Of a stretch of DNA of 20,650 nucleotides, positions 14,900 through 20,650 are shown piece by piece. The first letter of the stretch is position 1. Each line of letters opens with the position of its first letter. The stretch lies in the NCBI GenBank assembly GCA_002411365.1, contig DHSD01000027.1, forward strand, positions 1,182-21,831. The letters are read 5' to 3'. The notes below the pieces were generated by a model, which was not told the DNA's origin, did no database searches, and saw nothing but the letters and a program-made list of their open reading frames with translations. Source of the DNA: Ruminococcaceae bacterium UBA5295 (GTDB lineage: Bacteria > Bacillota > Clostridia > Oscillospirales > Acutalibacteraceae). The translations under genes and the position numbers were made by a program.

Positions 14900-15804
14900 G
14901 GTTTGCTGCCTCCAGAAGAAGCCTGTGACGGCGAAGGCGACGAGAGGGCTTCTTTCAGTGCCTGGCCCTGCCCTGCAAACGACGTTATGACCATTACGTC
15001 ATGCGCGTCTTTTACGCTTACGGCCGGCGTCACCTCTGCATAGAATGAAACGTCATACTGGCTGTGCTTCACATCTTTTACAGTGCCTATTATAAGGTTG
15101 TGCGGATAAATGCCCCCTATGCCGTTTGTAACGATTAAATCGCCGGCCTTCACTTTTGTGCCGGCCGAAAGGTACTGGAGCTTAAGCAGGTTTTTGTCTG
15201 CCGACTCTATATCGCAACCTATGACGCCCGTTTCCCTGTTCATTTTGTCTATCGCACTTATTTTCGTATCCGGTGAAAGGATAGTTATCACCCTGCTGTA
15301 ACTCTGGCTTACATCAGACACCCAGCCGACAACGCCCGCTTCAGTTACAACCGGGTCATTTTTCGCAACGCCGTTCTGGCTTCCTTCATCTATAACAAAG
15401 TTGCCAAAGATGTTGGCGGGGTCGCGCCCCACAACAGAGGCTGTGACCGGCTTAAAATCCTGATTCTGGCTTTTCAGCTCAAGAAACTTGCGCAGCTGTG
15501 CGTTTTCCTGCTGGTAACTGTAGTAGTTTACGAGTTTTTTGTTGAGTCCATTTACTTCATTTTTCAGTTTCTTATTTTCAGCAAGCAGCTGTTCTTTAGA
15601 TTCACCGGATGCCTTCGCCGTTGCGGATGCATTGTTAGTCACAAGCGTGCTTATGCGCTGCATCGGCGTTGTAAGGCGGCCCAGAAACTTCCCAAGCAAT
15701 GTAGTGCCCGAGTTGGAAGTAGCAAGCATCAGGCAAAACATTAGGACCATAACAGCGGCAAGGATTTTGGATCCTGTGGAATGAAAAGCGTCTTTCACGC
15801 GCAT
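14896..15804 (-). CDS. mreC: Rod-shape-determining protein MreC
   Basis: Bitopic scaffold of the elongation complex. Short cytoplasmic start, one membrane helix (about 13-30), coiled coil (about 66-112, KEQLLAENKKLKNEVNGLNKKL), then the extracellular MreC beta domains (about 118-275) with VVGRDPANIFGNFVIDEGSQNGV, and a Ser/Pro-rich tail. Length (302) is typical. The ATG at 15802-15804 stands only two bases after AGGAGG, an unusually short distance; the GTG two codons later (15796-15798) has an ideal eight-base gap and may be the true start. mreB, often next door, is not in this window. It is transcribed from 15870-15898. Confidence 0.95.
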   Translation of the reverse strand: MRVKDAFHSTGSKILAAVMVLMFCLMLATSNSGTTLLGKFLGRLTTPMQRISTLVTNNASATAKASGESKEQLLAENKKLKNEVNGLNKKLVNYYSYQQENAQLRKFLELKSQNQDFKPVTASVVGRDPANIFGNFVIDEGSQNGVAKNDPVVTEAGVVGWVSDVSQSYSRVITILSPDTKISAIDKMNRETGVIGCDIESADKNLLKLQYLSAGTKVKAGDLIVTNGIGGIYPHNLIIGTVKDVKHSQYDVSFYAEVTPAVSVKDAHDVMVITSFAGQGQALKEALSSPSPSQASSGGSKP

Positions 15805-15869
15805 TTCCTCCTATTTCAAAAAAGGCAGGCCTCTCGGCCGTTTAATTAACGCATTATCTTGTACTTTTG

Positions 15870-15898
15870 ATTATACCATGCTTTCATGCCATGTTCCA
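15870..15898 (-). promoter_or_regulatory. Extended -10 promoter of the mreC-mreD-mrdA operon
   Basis: A perfect TATAAT (15870-15875) with TGG directly before it on the minus strand; the -35 (TGGAAC, 15893-15898, 17-base spacer) is poor, as tolerated with an extended -10. The predicted start near 15863 gives a leader of about 59 bases. Confidence 0.7.
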
Positions 15899-15970
15899 GC
15901 CTTTTAAAGAAGGTTAACAAAAGTGCTACAATTATGCAGCTGCACAGTGCGGCTGCAGGCGTTACCAAGC

Positions 15971-16000
15971 GGGGCAGGCACCTTTTGAAGCACCTGCCCC
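15971..16000. repeat. Strong stem-loop downstream of the UPF0340 gene
   Basis: GGGGCAGG (15971-15978) pairs with CCTGCCCC (15993-16000), and the stem extends three more base pairs including two G-U pairs. On the minus strand no T run follows, so a classical terminator for the UPF0340 gene is not shown. On the plus strand TTTGTGT follows. It may end transcription with factor help or protect the 3' end of the mRNA. Confidence 0.55.
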
Positions 16001-16017
16001 TTTGTGTATAAGCAAAG

Positions 16018-16569
16018 TTAAAGCAGTTTACCGTCGTAATGGGCACGCTCGCCGCCGATATACTTTGGGCGTGTGCGGGCACACACGAGGTTTGCTTCGC
16101 CGACTTTTTTCAGCGATATCCGCACCGGCACCGCCACCGGCTGCAGGTGCATGCCTATAAGCGTGTCGCCTATATCCATTCCTGCCTGCGCCGCAAGTTC
16201 CTCCACGGCAACAGGGTCATCAAAAGCGTGGTAGGCCGCTGTTGCAAATGATCCGCCCGCCTTAGGCTGCGGGACAACGTTTACAATGGGAATGCGGTAT
16301 TTTACCGCCGCTTTGCGCTCTATGATCAGCGCCCTGTTAAGGTGCTCGCAGCACTGGGCGGCAAGATATATCCCCCTCTTCTTCAGCTCCGGATAAATTC
16401 CCGCAAGCAAAGCATCCGCAATTTCGGTATTGGAAAACGAACCGATATTATGGCCGCTGACTTCACTTGAAGAACATCCAACGACAAAAATATCCTCCGG
16501 TTTAAGGCGTGCTGTTTCAAGGAGCTCCTTTACGGCCGTTTCAGCTTCTTTTGTCATTTCTTCATACAT
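16018..16569 (-). CDS. UPF0340 family protein (DUF436, YwlG-like), function unknown
   Basis: Recognised as the UPF0340/TIGR01440 family from its length (183) and segments VGCSSSEVSGHNIGSFSN, AAQCCEHLNRALIIER and VVPQPKAGGSFATAAYHAF. It is a soluble cytoplasmic protein without signal peptide or membrane helix. The conserved Cys and His residues (CSSSEV, CCEHLN) suggest an enzyme or metal site, but no reaction is established that I can name. The ATG at 16567-16569 follows GGAGGT by eight bases. It starts 57 bases after the ComFB gene without a visible terminator or promoter, so it is probably the third gene of the parA transcript. Confidence 0.88.
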   Translation of the reverse strand: MYEEMTKEAETAVKELLETARLKPEDIFVVGCSSSEVSGHNIGSFSNTEIADALLAGIYPELKKRGIYLAAQCCEHLNRALIIERKAAVKYRIPIVNVVPQPKAGGSFATAAYHAFDDPVAVEELAAQAGMDIGDTLIGMHLQPVAVPVRISLKKVGEANLVCARTRPKYIGGERAHYDGKLL

Positions 16570-16626
16570 TCTGTAAGACCTCCATTTAAAACAAGTGGGC
16601 TTTTGTTGAAAAAATTCCCAGCAAAT

Positions 16627-17133
16627 TTAATGGCGCGGATGCGCCCTGACCTTTACCGCCGCCTGTATCAGGGCGGAAACCACCTCTGCATTAGTCTGCT
16701 TGTCACTTTCCGGCTCCGGCTGCCCACTTGCCATAACCATATATTTCGGCGGCAGTTTATTAAGGGCAAGGGCTACAATATCTTTTTTGCACCTGTCGCA
16801 CTTGCAGCACGAAAAGCGCTCAAGGAGTTCGTCAAGTTTGCTTATAACTTTCGACTCCATAATGTTTATGACAAACGTCTGCTGGTTGTCAAGTGACGGA
16901 ACGGCAACACGGTGTGCTTCCGTAAGCTTGTAAGGCGGCACAGGAGCCGGAGGAGGCACATATGAGGGTTCATTCCCGCGCCTGCCGCTCAGGTTGCCGC
17001 CATCATCCGCTTCATCACGAAGTTCCCGTAGGCCTGACGGCATAAGTTTTTGGTACATTAGTTCTTTGTCTATTTCTTTTTTTGCCCTTGAACGGCTTTT
17101 CTCTGTTTTTGATGGTTTCGCAGTTTCCGCCAA
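16627..17133 (-). CDS. ComFB-domain protein with basic, proline-rich N-terminal region
   Basis: The C-terminal half (about 86-165) matches the ComFB (late competence) family: a helix MESKVISKLDELLERF, a cysteine cluster SCCKCDRCKKD (Cys109, 110, 112, 115, probably binding zinc), then IVALALNKLPPKYMV. The first 25 residues are rich in Lys/Arg, and residues 55-70 are proline-rich (PPPAPVPP), probably a flexible linker. ComFB proteins have recently been reported as cyclic dinucleotide receptors, so a c-di-NMP role is possible. The start is TTG at 17131-17133, with AAGGGG eight bases upstream; it begins three bases after the parA stop. No ParB-like or helix-turn-helix region is present. The position suggests it is the partner of the ParA protein, which is inference. 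Confidence 0.8.
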   Translation of the reverse strand: MAETAKPSKTEKSRSRAKKEIDKELMYQKLMPSGLRELRDEADDGGNLSGRRGNEPSYVPPPAPVPPYKLTEAHRVAVPSLDNQQTFVINIMESKVISKLDELLERFSCCKCDRCKKDIVALALNKLPPKYMVMASGQPEPESDKQTNAEVVSALIQAAVKVRAHPRH

Positions 17134-17136
17134 AGT

Positions 17137-17898
17137 TCACACCCCTTTTGCAAGAAGTTCATCAATAAACCCGCCATAGTCGCGCGCTACACTGCTGTGC
17201 GGGGCATAGTCGAAAATGCTCCTCTGCAATGACTGCGCTTCGCTTGCCACAACGCTGCTCCTTATATATGAGTCGAACACACGGATATTGAGGTCCCTCG
17301 CAACAAGCTCGGCGGTACCGCGCACTTCGCGCCCCATGCGCGTGCGCGGATTGAATCGCGTCAGGAGTATGCCCGCTATGAAAAGGTCGGGGTTGCAGTA
17401 CCGCTGCACGCGCTTTACCGTCTCATAAAGCTGGGCAATGCCCTGCAGGCTGAAAATGTCAGAAAGCATGGGCACAATGATGGTATCTGACGCCGTGAAG
17501 GCATTTATCGTCAGGATGCCGAGCGCCGGCGGTGTGTCAATAATAATGTAGTCATACATTCCCTGCACAGGGCCAAGCGCACGCTTAAGCAGATACTCAC
17601 GACCTGTGTTTGTAAACTCAAGCTCTATGCCGCTAAGCAGGATGCTCGAAATAATAACATCCGTTGCGGGAAGTTTCTGTATGGCATACTGGGTTTTTAC
17701 CTCATGTTTTAATACGTCGTAAATTGTCGCACTTGTTTCAATGTCAGCGCCGATGCTGAACCCGAGATTGCCCTGCGGGTCAAGGTCAACAGCCAGTGTG
17801 CGGTAGCCGCGCCTTTTGAGCCCTGCCGCAACTGAGCAGGCCGTAGTTGTTTTGCCGACGCCGCCTTTTTGGTTGGAAACGGATATTATCTTTGCCAC
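17137..17898 (-). CDS. ParA/Soj-family ATPase
   Basis: A deviant-Walker ATPase (253 residues) that would bind DNA as an ATP dimer and position a cargo. Motifs: KGGVGKTTT (11-19), DLDPQGN (38-44), IIIDTPPALG (118-127), and the Soj-like stretch ILTINAFTASDTIIVP. The C-terminal half (SYIRSSVVASEAQSLQRSIFDYAP) aligns with chromosomal ParA. The start is GTG at 17896-17898, preceded by GAAGAAGG about eight bases upstream. It has its own promoter (17978-18006). Chromosomal parA is normally followed by parB; here the next gene encodes a ComFB-domain protein. The gene is therefore either a relocated Soj or an orphan ParA with a different cargo. Confidence 0.9.
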   Translation of the reverse strand: MAKIISVSNQKGGVGKTTTACSVAAGLKRRGYRTLAVDLDPQGNLGFSIGADIETSATIYDVLKHEVKTQYAIQKLPATDVIISSILLSGIELEFTNTGREYLLKRALGPVQGMYDYIIIDTPPALGILTINAFTASDTIIVPMLSDIFSLQGIAQLYETVKRVQRYCNPDLFIAGILLTRFNPRTRMGREVRGTAELVARDLNIRVFDSYIRSSVVASEAQSLQRSIFDYAPHSSVARDYGGFIDELLAKGV

Positions 17899-17977
17899 CC
17901 GGTCTGCCTTCTTCCCGTATTGTTTTTGCGCGGACAGCCTGAATTTAAACTATCCGGCCAACTTTCCTTTATATTTT

Positions 17978-18006
17978 ATTATAGCGTGGGATCTTACGAT
18001 TTACAA
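17978..18006 (-). promoter_or_regulatory. Sigma-A-type promoter of the parA-comFB operon
   Basis: TTGTAA (18001-18006), 17-base spacer and perfect TATAAT (17978-17983) on the minus strand; the predicted start near 17971 gives a leader of about 73 bases. It lies between the flavoprotein stop and parA. Confidence 0.75.
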
Positions 18007-18090
18007 TATTCCTGTGCTGCTGCCAAAAAATCCACAGCAAATTACGCACCAATGCAAACGGCATGCCGCCGCTGTAAAAACCAGTGAATT

Positions 18091-18954
18091 TCAACCTTTC
18101 CTGTGGAACTCCCTCGAGACGGAAACACCGGCAACAGCGCCGTCGCACACGGCCTTAGAGACCTGAAGCAGCCCGCCTGTACAGTCACCCGCAGCGTAAA
18201 GCCCCGGAACATTTGTGCGCATATTCTGGTCAGTAACTATCACGTTGCCTTTCGTTTCTACCCCTACTTTACGGGCAAGGTCCGTGCTCCCGGCAACCCC
18301 GACGGCTACAAAGGCGCCCGCAGCCGGAAGCTCAGAGCCGTCTTGGAACTTAATGCCTTTGAGCGTCCCGTCGCCGTAAAGCGAGCCGATTTTCTTTGTC
18401 ACTACATTGATTTGGGGCGGGAAGGAAGCTGTGGGGTTTTCGCCGTTTGTCAGCACTGTTACCTTCGCCGCAGTTTGGAGAAGCGCCTGTGCTTCATGCA
18501 GTGCATAATCGCCGCTCCCGAGCACGGCAACTTCCTTTTTCCGGTAGAAAAAAGCGTCGCATATTGCGCAGTAACTTACCCCGCGCCCCTCAAACTCCTT
18601 AAGGCCCACTATCTGCGGTGCTTTGCGTGAGGTGCCCGTAGCAAGTATAAGGAACGGCGCCTCATACGTTTTCCCGCTTGCCATGCTTACGCTGAACCCG
18701 CTGCCATATGAGATGCCCACAGCCTCTTCATCCGCAAACTTCACACCGAGGCGCGCTGCCTGGGCAGCCCCGTTTTCAAGCAGTTTTTTGCCCGAAACAG
18801 GTTCCGGGAAGCCAAAGTAGTTCTCTATTCTTTCAGTTTTCATAAGCGCGCCGCCCATAGGGCCGGCGTCGAGCGTCTCAAGCCCTGCGCGCGCCGTATA
18901 AATTGCTGCCGAAAGCCCGGCAGGGCCGCGTCCAATTATAATAACGTCCGCCAT
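18091..18954 (-). CDS. Thioredoxin-reductase-like flavoprotein with altered NAD(P)H site
   Basis: Low-molecular-weight thioredoxin reductase family, 287 residues against the usual 305-320. FAD site GRGPAG (8-13), redox-active CAIC (Cys129, Cys132), second dinucleotide motif GSGDYA (146-151), and FAD-binding AAGDC (254-258) with GLLQVSKAV are present. The HRRxxxR motif that holds the NADPH 2'-phosphate is missing; the equivalent place reads LTNGENPTAS. Enzymes without it use NADH or, in some clostridia, reduced ferredoxin, so the electron donor is uncertain. No thioredoxin gene is adjacent. The ATG at 18952-18954 has GGAGGG 13 bases upstream, a long gap. It follows the small membrane protein by 52 bases. 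Confidence 0.85.
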   Translation of the reverse strand: MADVIIIGRGPAGLSAAIYTARAGLETLDAGPMGGALMKTERIENYFGFPEPVSGKKLLENGAAQAARLGVKFADEEAVGISYGSGFSVSMASGKTYEAPFLILATGTSRKAPQIVGLKEFEGRGVSYCAICDAFFYRKKEVAVLGSGDYALHEAQALLQTAAKVTVLTNGENPTASFPPQINVVTKKIGSLYGDGTLKGIKFQDGSELPAAGAFVAVGVAGSTDLARKVGVETKGNVIVTDQNMRTNVPGLYAAGDCTGGLLQVSKAVCDGAVAGVSVSREFHRKG

Positions 18955-19006
18955 AAAATAAAATTATCCCTCCATTTTTCAGATGATTTTTTCCGCAGTG
19001 CAGGAA

Positions 19007-19459
19007 TCAGTGCGGCCTTTCCTTTTTCTTTTTCTTTTCCTCAGGGTTGGCAAGTATGAAACCGTAAATCTCAATAAACAGGTTAATAAGCGCTATAAGG
19101 ATTATAAGATAGTGCAGACCATTTACAGTAACGCTCCCAGACATGGAAGTCTTAACCACAGTATAAAAAATAGCGTGCACAATCGAAGTCAGCCCCGAAA
19201 GGCATACGCCGACGCCAAAGTTCCTGCGCTCGCGGAGTTGCACGGCGCTCAGCGCCGTGATGACGGGGCTGCATATGGCCAGCATTATATAAGCGAGGGC
19301 GTCGATGTTGTGGCCGATATCCGAATATCTCTTTACAAGGCCAAACGTATTGAGCGCCGCCCCGCCCGAGCCGCCTGAATTGGCGGACGGCAAAAAAAGT
19401 ATGCCTATCAGCACTGCCTGCAGTATGCAGACAACTATTTTCACCTGTTTCTTTGTCAA
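19007..19459 (-). CDS. Small four-helix membrane protein of unknown function
   Basis: I do not recognise the family. The start was moved to the TTG at 19457-19459, which has AAAGGGGG seven bases upstream and places the first helix near the N-terminus; the longer frame would add a Cys-rich segment with no ribosome site. The 150-residue product has about four membrane helices (KIVVCILQAVLIGILFLP; ALAYIMLAICSPVITALSA; VGVCLSGLTSIVHAIFYTV; LIILIALINLFIEIYGFIL), a Gly/Ser-rich outer loop after the first, and a strongly basic end EEKKKKKERPH, suggesting a cytoplasmic C-terminus. It is probably co-transcribed with the flavoprotein 52 bases downstream. No promoter is clear in the GC-rich leader. Confidence 0.75.
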   Translation of the reverse strand: MTKKQVKIVVCILQAVLIGILFLPSANSGGSGGAALNTFGLVKRYSDIGHNIDALAYIMLAICSPVITALSAVQLRERRNFGVGVCLSGLTSIVHAIFYTVVKTSMSGSVTVNGLHYLIILIALINLFIEIYGFILANPEEKKKKKERPH

Positions 19460-19497
19460 GTAGAAACCCCCTTTCCATATTTCGCAGCACGGCACGC

Positions 19498-19531
19498 ATT
19501 GCCGCCCGCCCAAAACGGGCGCAGCGGCAAT
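19498..19531. repeat. GC-rich stem-loop in the leader of the small membrane protein gene
   Basis: ATTGCCGC (19498-19505) pairs with GCGGCAAT (19524-19531), with an inner GCCC/GGGC stem. On the minus strand no T run follows. It lies between the ppdK terminator and the ribosome site and may be an mRNA leader structure or a second, imperfect terminator. Confidence 0.55.
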
Positions 19532-19539
19532 AATAACTG

Positions 19540-19570
19540 AAAAAATTCCCCCGCCGGAAGCGGGGGAATT
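19540..19570 (-). terminator. Rho-independent terminator of ppdK
   Basis: A perfect 11-base stem (19544-19554 with 19560-19570, arms AATTCCCCCGC and GCGGGGGAATT) with a 5-base loop, followed on the minus strand by a T run (19540-19545). It starts 19 bases after the ppdK stop codon. Confidence 0.95.
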
Positions 19571-19588
19571 TGCGCTGCAGAAGCCTGT

Positions 19589-20650
19589 TTACTTGTTTGC
19601 AGCAGCTTTCTGTTTCTTTTCCTTCACAGCAGCCTGTGCCGCAGCCAGACGGGCAATAGGCACACGGTACGGTGAGCATGAAACATAATCGAGGCCCGCG
19701 AAGTGGCAGAACTCAACCGATGACGGGTCGCCGCCGTGCTCGCCGCAGATTCCGAGGTGGATATCCGGGCGCGTTGCGCGGCCGTCTTTTACAGCCATCT
19801 TTATAAGCTTGCCAACACCGACCTGGTCAAGGTGTGCAAACGGGTCGAAGTCGTAAATCTTGTTGTCGTAATATGCACCGAGGAACTTCTCAGCGTCGTC
19901 GCGGCTGAAGCCGAACGTCATCTGTGTGAGGTCGTTGGTGCCGAAGCTGAAGAACTGCGCTTCCTTGGCAATGTCGCCTGCAGTAATTGCGGCGCGCGGA
20001 ATCTCAATCATTGTGCCGACCTGATACTTCATCTGGACACCGGCATCTTTTATGAGCTTGTCCGCTGTTTTTGTGACAATGCCCTTTACAAACTTGAGCT
20101 CTTTCTCTTCGCCTACAAGCGGAATCATAATGCGTGGCTCAACATGGAAGTCCGGATGTGCCTTGTTGACATTCATTGCAGCGTTTATTACAGCTGTTGT
20201 CTGCATCTCTGCAATTTCCGGATACGTCACGCACAGGCGGCAGCCACGGTGGCCCATCATCGGGTTGAATTCGTGCAGGCTTGAAATCACGTTTTTGAGA
20301 TCCTGAACGGACATCTTAAGCTCGCCGGCAATCTCTTTAATGTCTGATTCCTTTGTTGGGAGGAACTCATGAAGCGGCGGATCGAGGAAGCGGATAATTA
20401 CCGGGCGGCCTTCCATTACCGTATACAGCCCTTCAAAGTCGCCCTGCTGGTAAGGCATAATCTTTGCAAGCGCCTTTTTGCGCATATCAGTCGTCTTTGA
20501 AACTATCATCTCACGCATTGCCTTAATGCGCTCGCCTTCAAAGAACATATGCTCAGTGCGGCAGAGGCCAATGCCTTCTGCGCCGAAATCACGGCCCTGC
20601 TTTGCGTCGCGCGGCGTGTCTGCGTTTGTGTAGACCTGCAGCCTGCGCGC
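19589..20650 (-). CDS. ppdK: Pyruvate, phosphate dikinase, C-terminal part (5' end outside the window)
   Basis: Interconverts pyruvate, ATP and phosphate with phosphoenolpyruvate, AMP and pyrophosphate, a common glycolytic enzyme in anaerobes. The window holds the last 353 codons of about 870; the frame is open to the edge and reads NADTPRDAKQGRDFGAEGIG and GLCRTEHMFFEGERI, so an internal ATG at 20546-20548 is not the start. This is the PEP/pyruvate TIM-barrel domain: IEIPRAAITAGDIA, FSFGTNDLTQMTFGFSRDD, GICGEHGGDP and the catalytic Cys in GLDYVSCSPYRVPIARLAAAQA are all present. The swivelling phosphohistidine and ATP-grasp domains lie upstream of the window. A strong terminator follows. Confidence 0.97.
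   Translation of the reverse strand, partial: ARRLQVYTNADTPRDAKQGRDFGAEGIGLCRTEHMFFEGERIKAMREMIVSKTTDMRKKALAKIMPYQQGDFEGLYTVMEGRPVIIRFLDPPLHEFLPTKESDIKEIAGELKMSVQDLKNVISSLHEFNPMMGHRGCRLCVTYPEIAEMQTTAVINAAMNVNKAHPDFHVEPRIMIPLVGEEKELKFVKGIVTKTADKLIKDAGVQMKYQVGTMIEIPRAAITAGDIAKEAQFFSFGTNDLTQMTFGFSRDDAEKFLGAYYDNKIYDFDPFAHLDQVGVGKLIKMAVKDGRATRPDIHLGICGEHGGDPSSVEFCHFAGLDYVSCSPYRVPIARLAAAQAAVKEKKQKAAANK

Noticed and set aside
15818..15840. GGCC-GAGA-GGCC hairpin followed by TGCC and six T in the mreC leader, possible attenuator
   Set aside because: The stem has only four base pairs and the T run is four bases away, too weak to call a terminator.
15846..16082. Minus-strand frame of 78 codons between mreC and the UPF0340 gene
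   Set aside because: It overlaps the UPF0340 3' end and runs through the stem-loop and the mreC promoter; no ribosome site or family resemblance supports it.
16570..16626. Spacer between the ComFB gene and the UPF0340 gene searched for a promoter
   Set aside because: No -35/-10 pair with acceptable spacing was found; read-through from parA is simpler.
19460..19513. N-terminal extension of the small membrane protein (MGGRQCVPCCEIWKGGFY)
   Set aside because: It would translate the leader between the GC-rich stem-loop and the ribosome site AAAGGGGG; the TTG at 19457-19459 has ideal spacing and a normal membrane-protein start.
1..20650. Search for CRISPR arrays, tRNA or rRNA genes, transposases, integrases and toxin-antitoxin pairs
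   Set aside because: No direct-repeat array, cloverleaf, mobile-element protein motif or toxin-antitoxin signature was seen; the region reads as core chromosome.

Overview
The window looks like a chromosome segment of a low-to-mid GC Gram-positive anaerobe of the class Clostridia, most likely the Oscillospiraceae/Ruminococcaceae group. The signs are a T-box aminoacyl-tRNA synthetase operon, an ftsEX operon with PcsB-type hydrolases, an mreCD-PBP2-minD-mgsA block, UPF0340, ComFB, pyruvate phosphate dikinase and QueH. Genus cannot be fixed from the sequence alone. All recognised genes lie on the minus strand, so transcription runs from high to low coordinates. No tRNA, rRNA, CRISPR array, transposase, integrase or phage gene was seen.

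Layout in transcription order (right to left). (1) The 3' part of ppdK, cut by the window edge and closed by a strong terminator. (2) A small four-helix membrane protein followed by a thioredoxin-reductase-like flavoprotein. (3) A parA-type ATPase, a ComFB-domain protein with a basic, proline-rich N-terminus, and a UPF0340 gene, behind a good sigma-A-type promoter. (4) mreC-mreD-mrdA (PBP2), tightly overlapped, for side-wall synthesis. (5) minD-mgsA with its own promoter; minC, minE and rodA, common companions in clostridia, are absent here. (6) A complete T-box leader, then hisS, a possible 41-codon ORF, aspS and queH. The specifier (GAC) and the acceptor-pairing UGGC both point to tRNA-Asp. 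(7) A PucR/CdaR-type regulator with its own promoter. (8) ftsE-ftsX-NlpC/P60 hydrolase with overlapping starts, then a second NlpC/P60 paralogue. (9) A small lipoprotein with a near-consensus promoter.

The joint theme is cell-wall growth and division (FtsEX with two coiled-coil NlpC/P60 hydrolases; MreCD with PBP2; MinD; ParA), interleaved with translation genes. The items most worth a second look are: the parA/comFB pair, which may be a ParA-type positioning system with a ComFB protein in place of ParB; the Asp-sensing T-box controlling two synthetases and a queuosine enzyme that share substrate tRNAs; a WalR-consensus box before ftsE; the repeat-bearing N-terminal extension of FtsX; a MinD without its membrane-targeting helix; an MgsA with two altered active-site positions; and a thioredoxin reductase lacking the NADPH phosphate-binding motif.

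Several genes use non-ATG starts (TTG for both hydrolases, ftsE, the ComFB gene and the small membrane protein; GTG for parA), each judged from the Shine-Dalgarno position.
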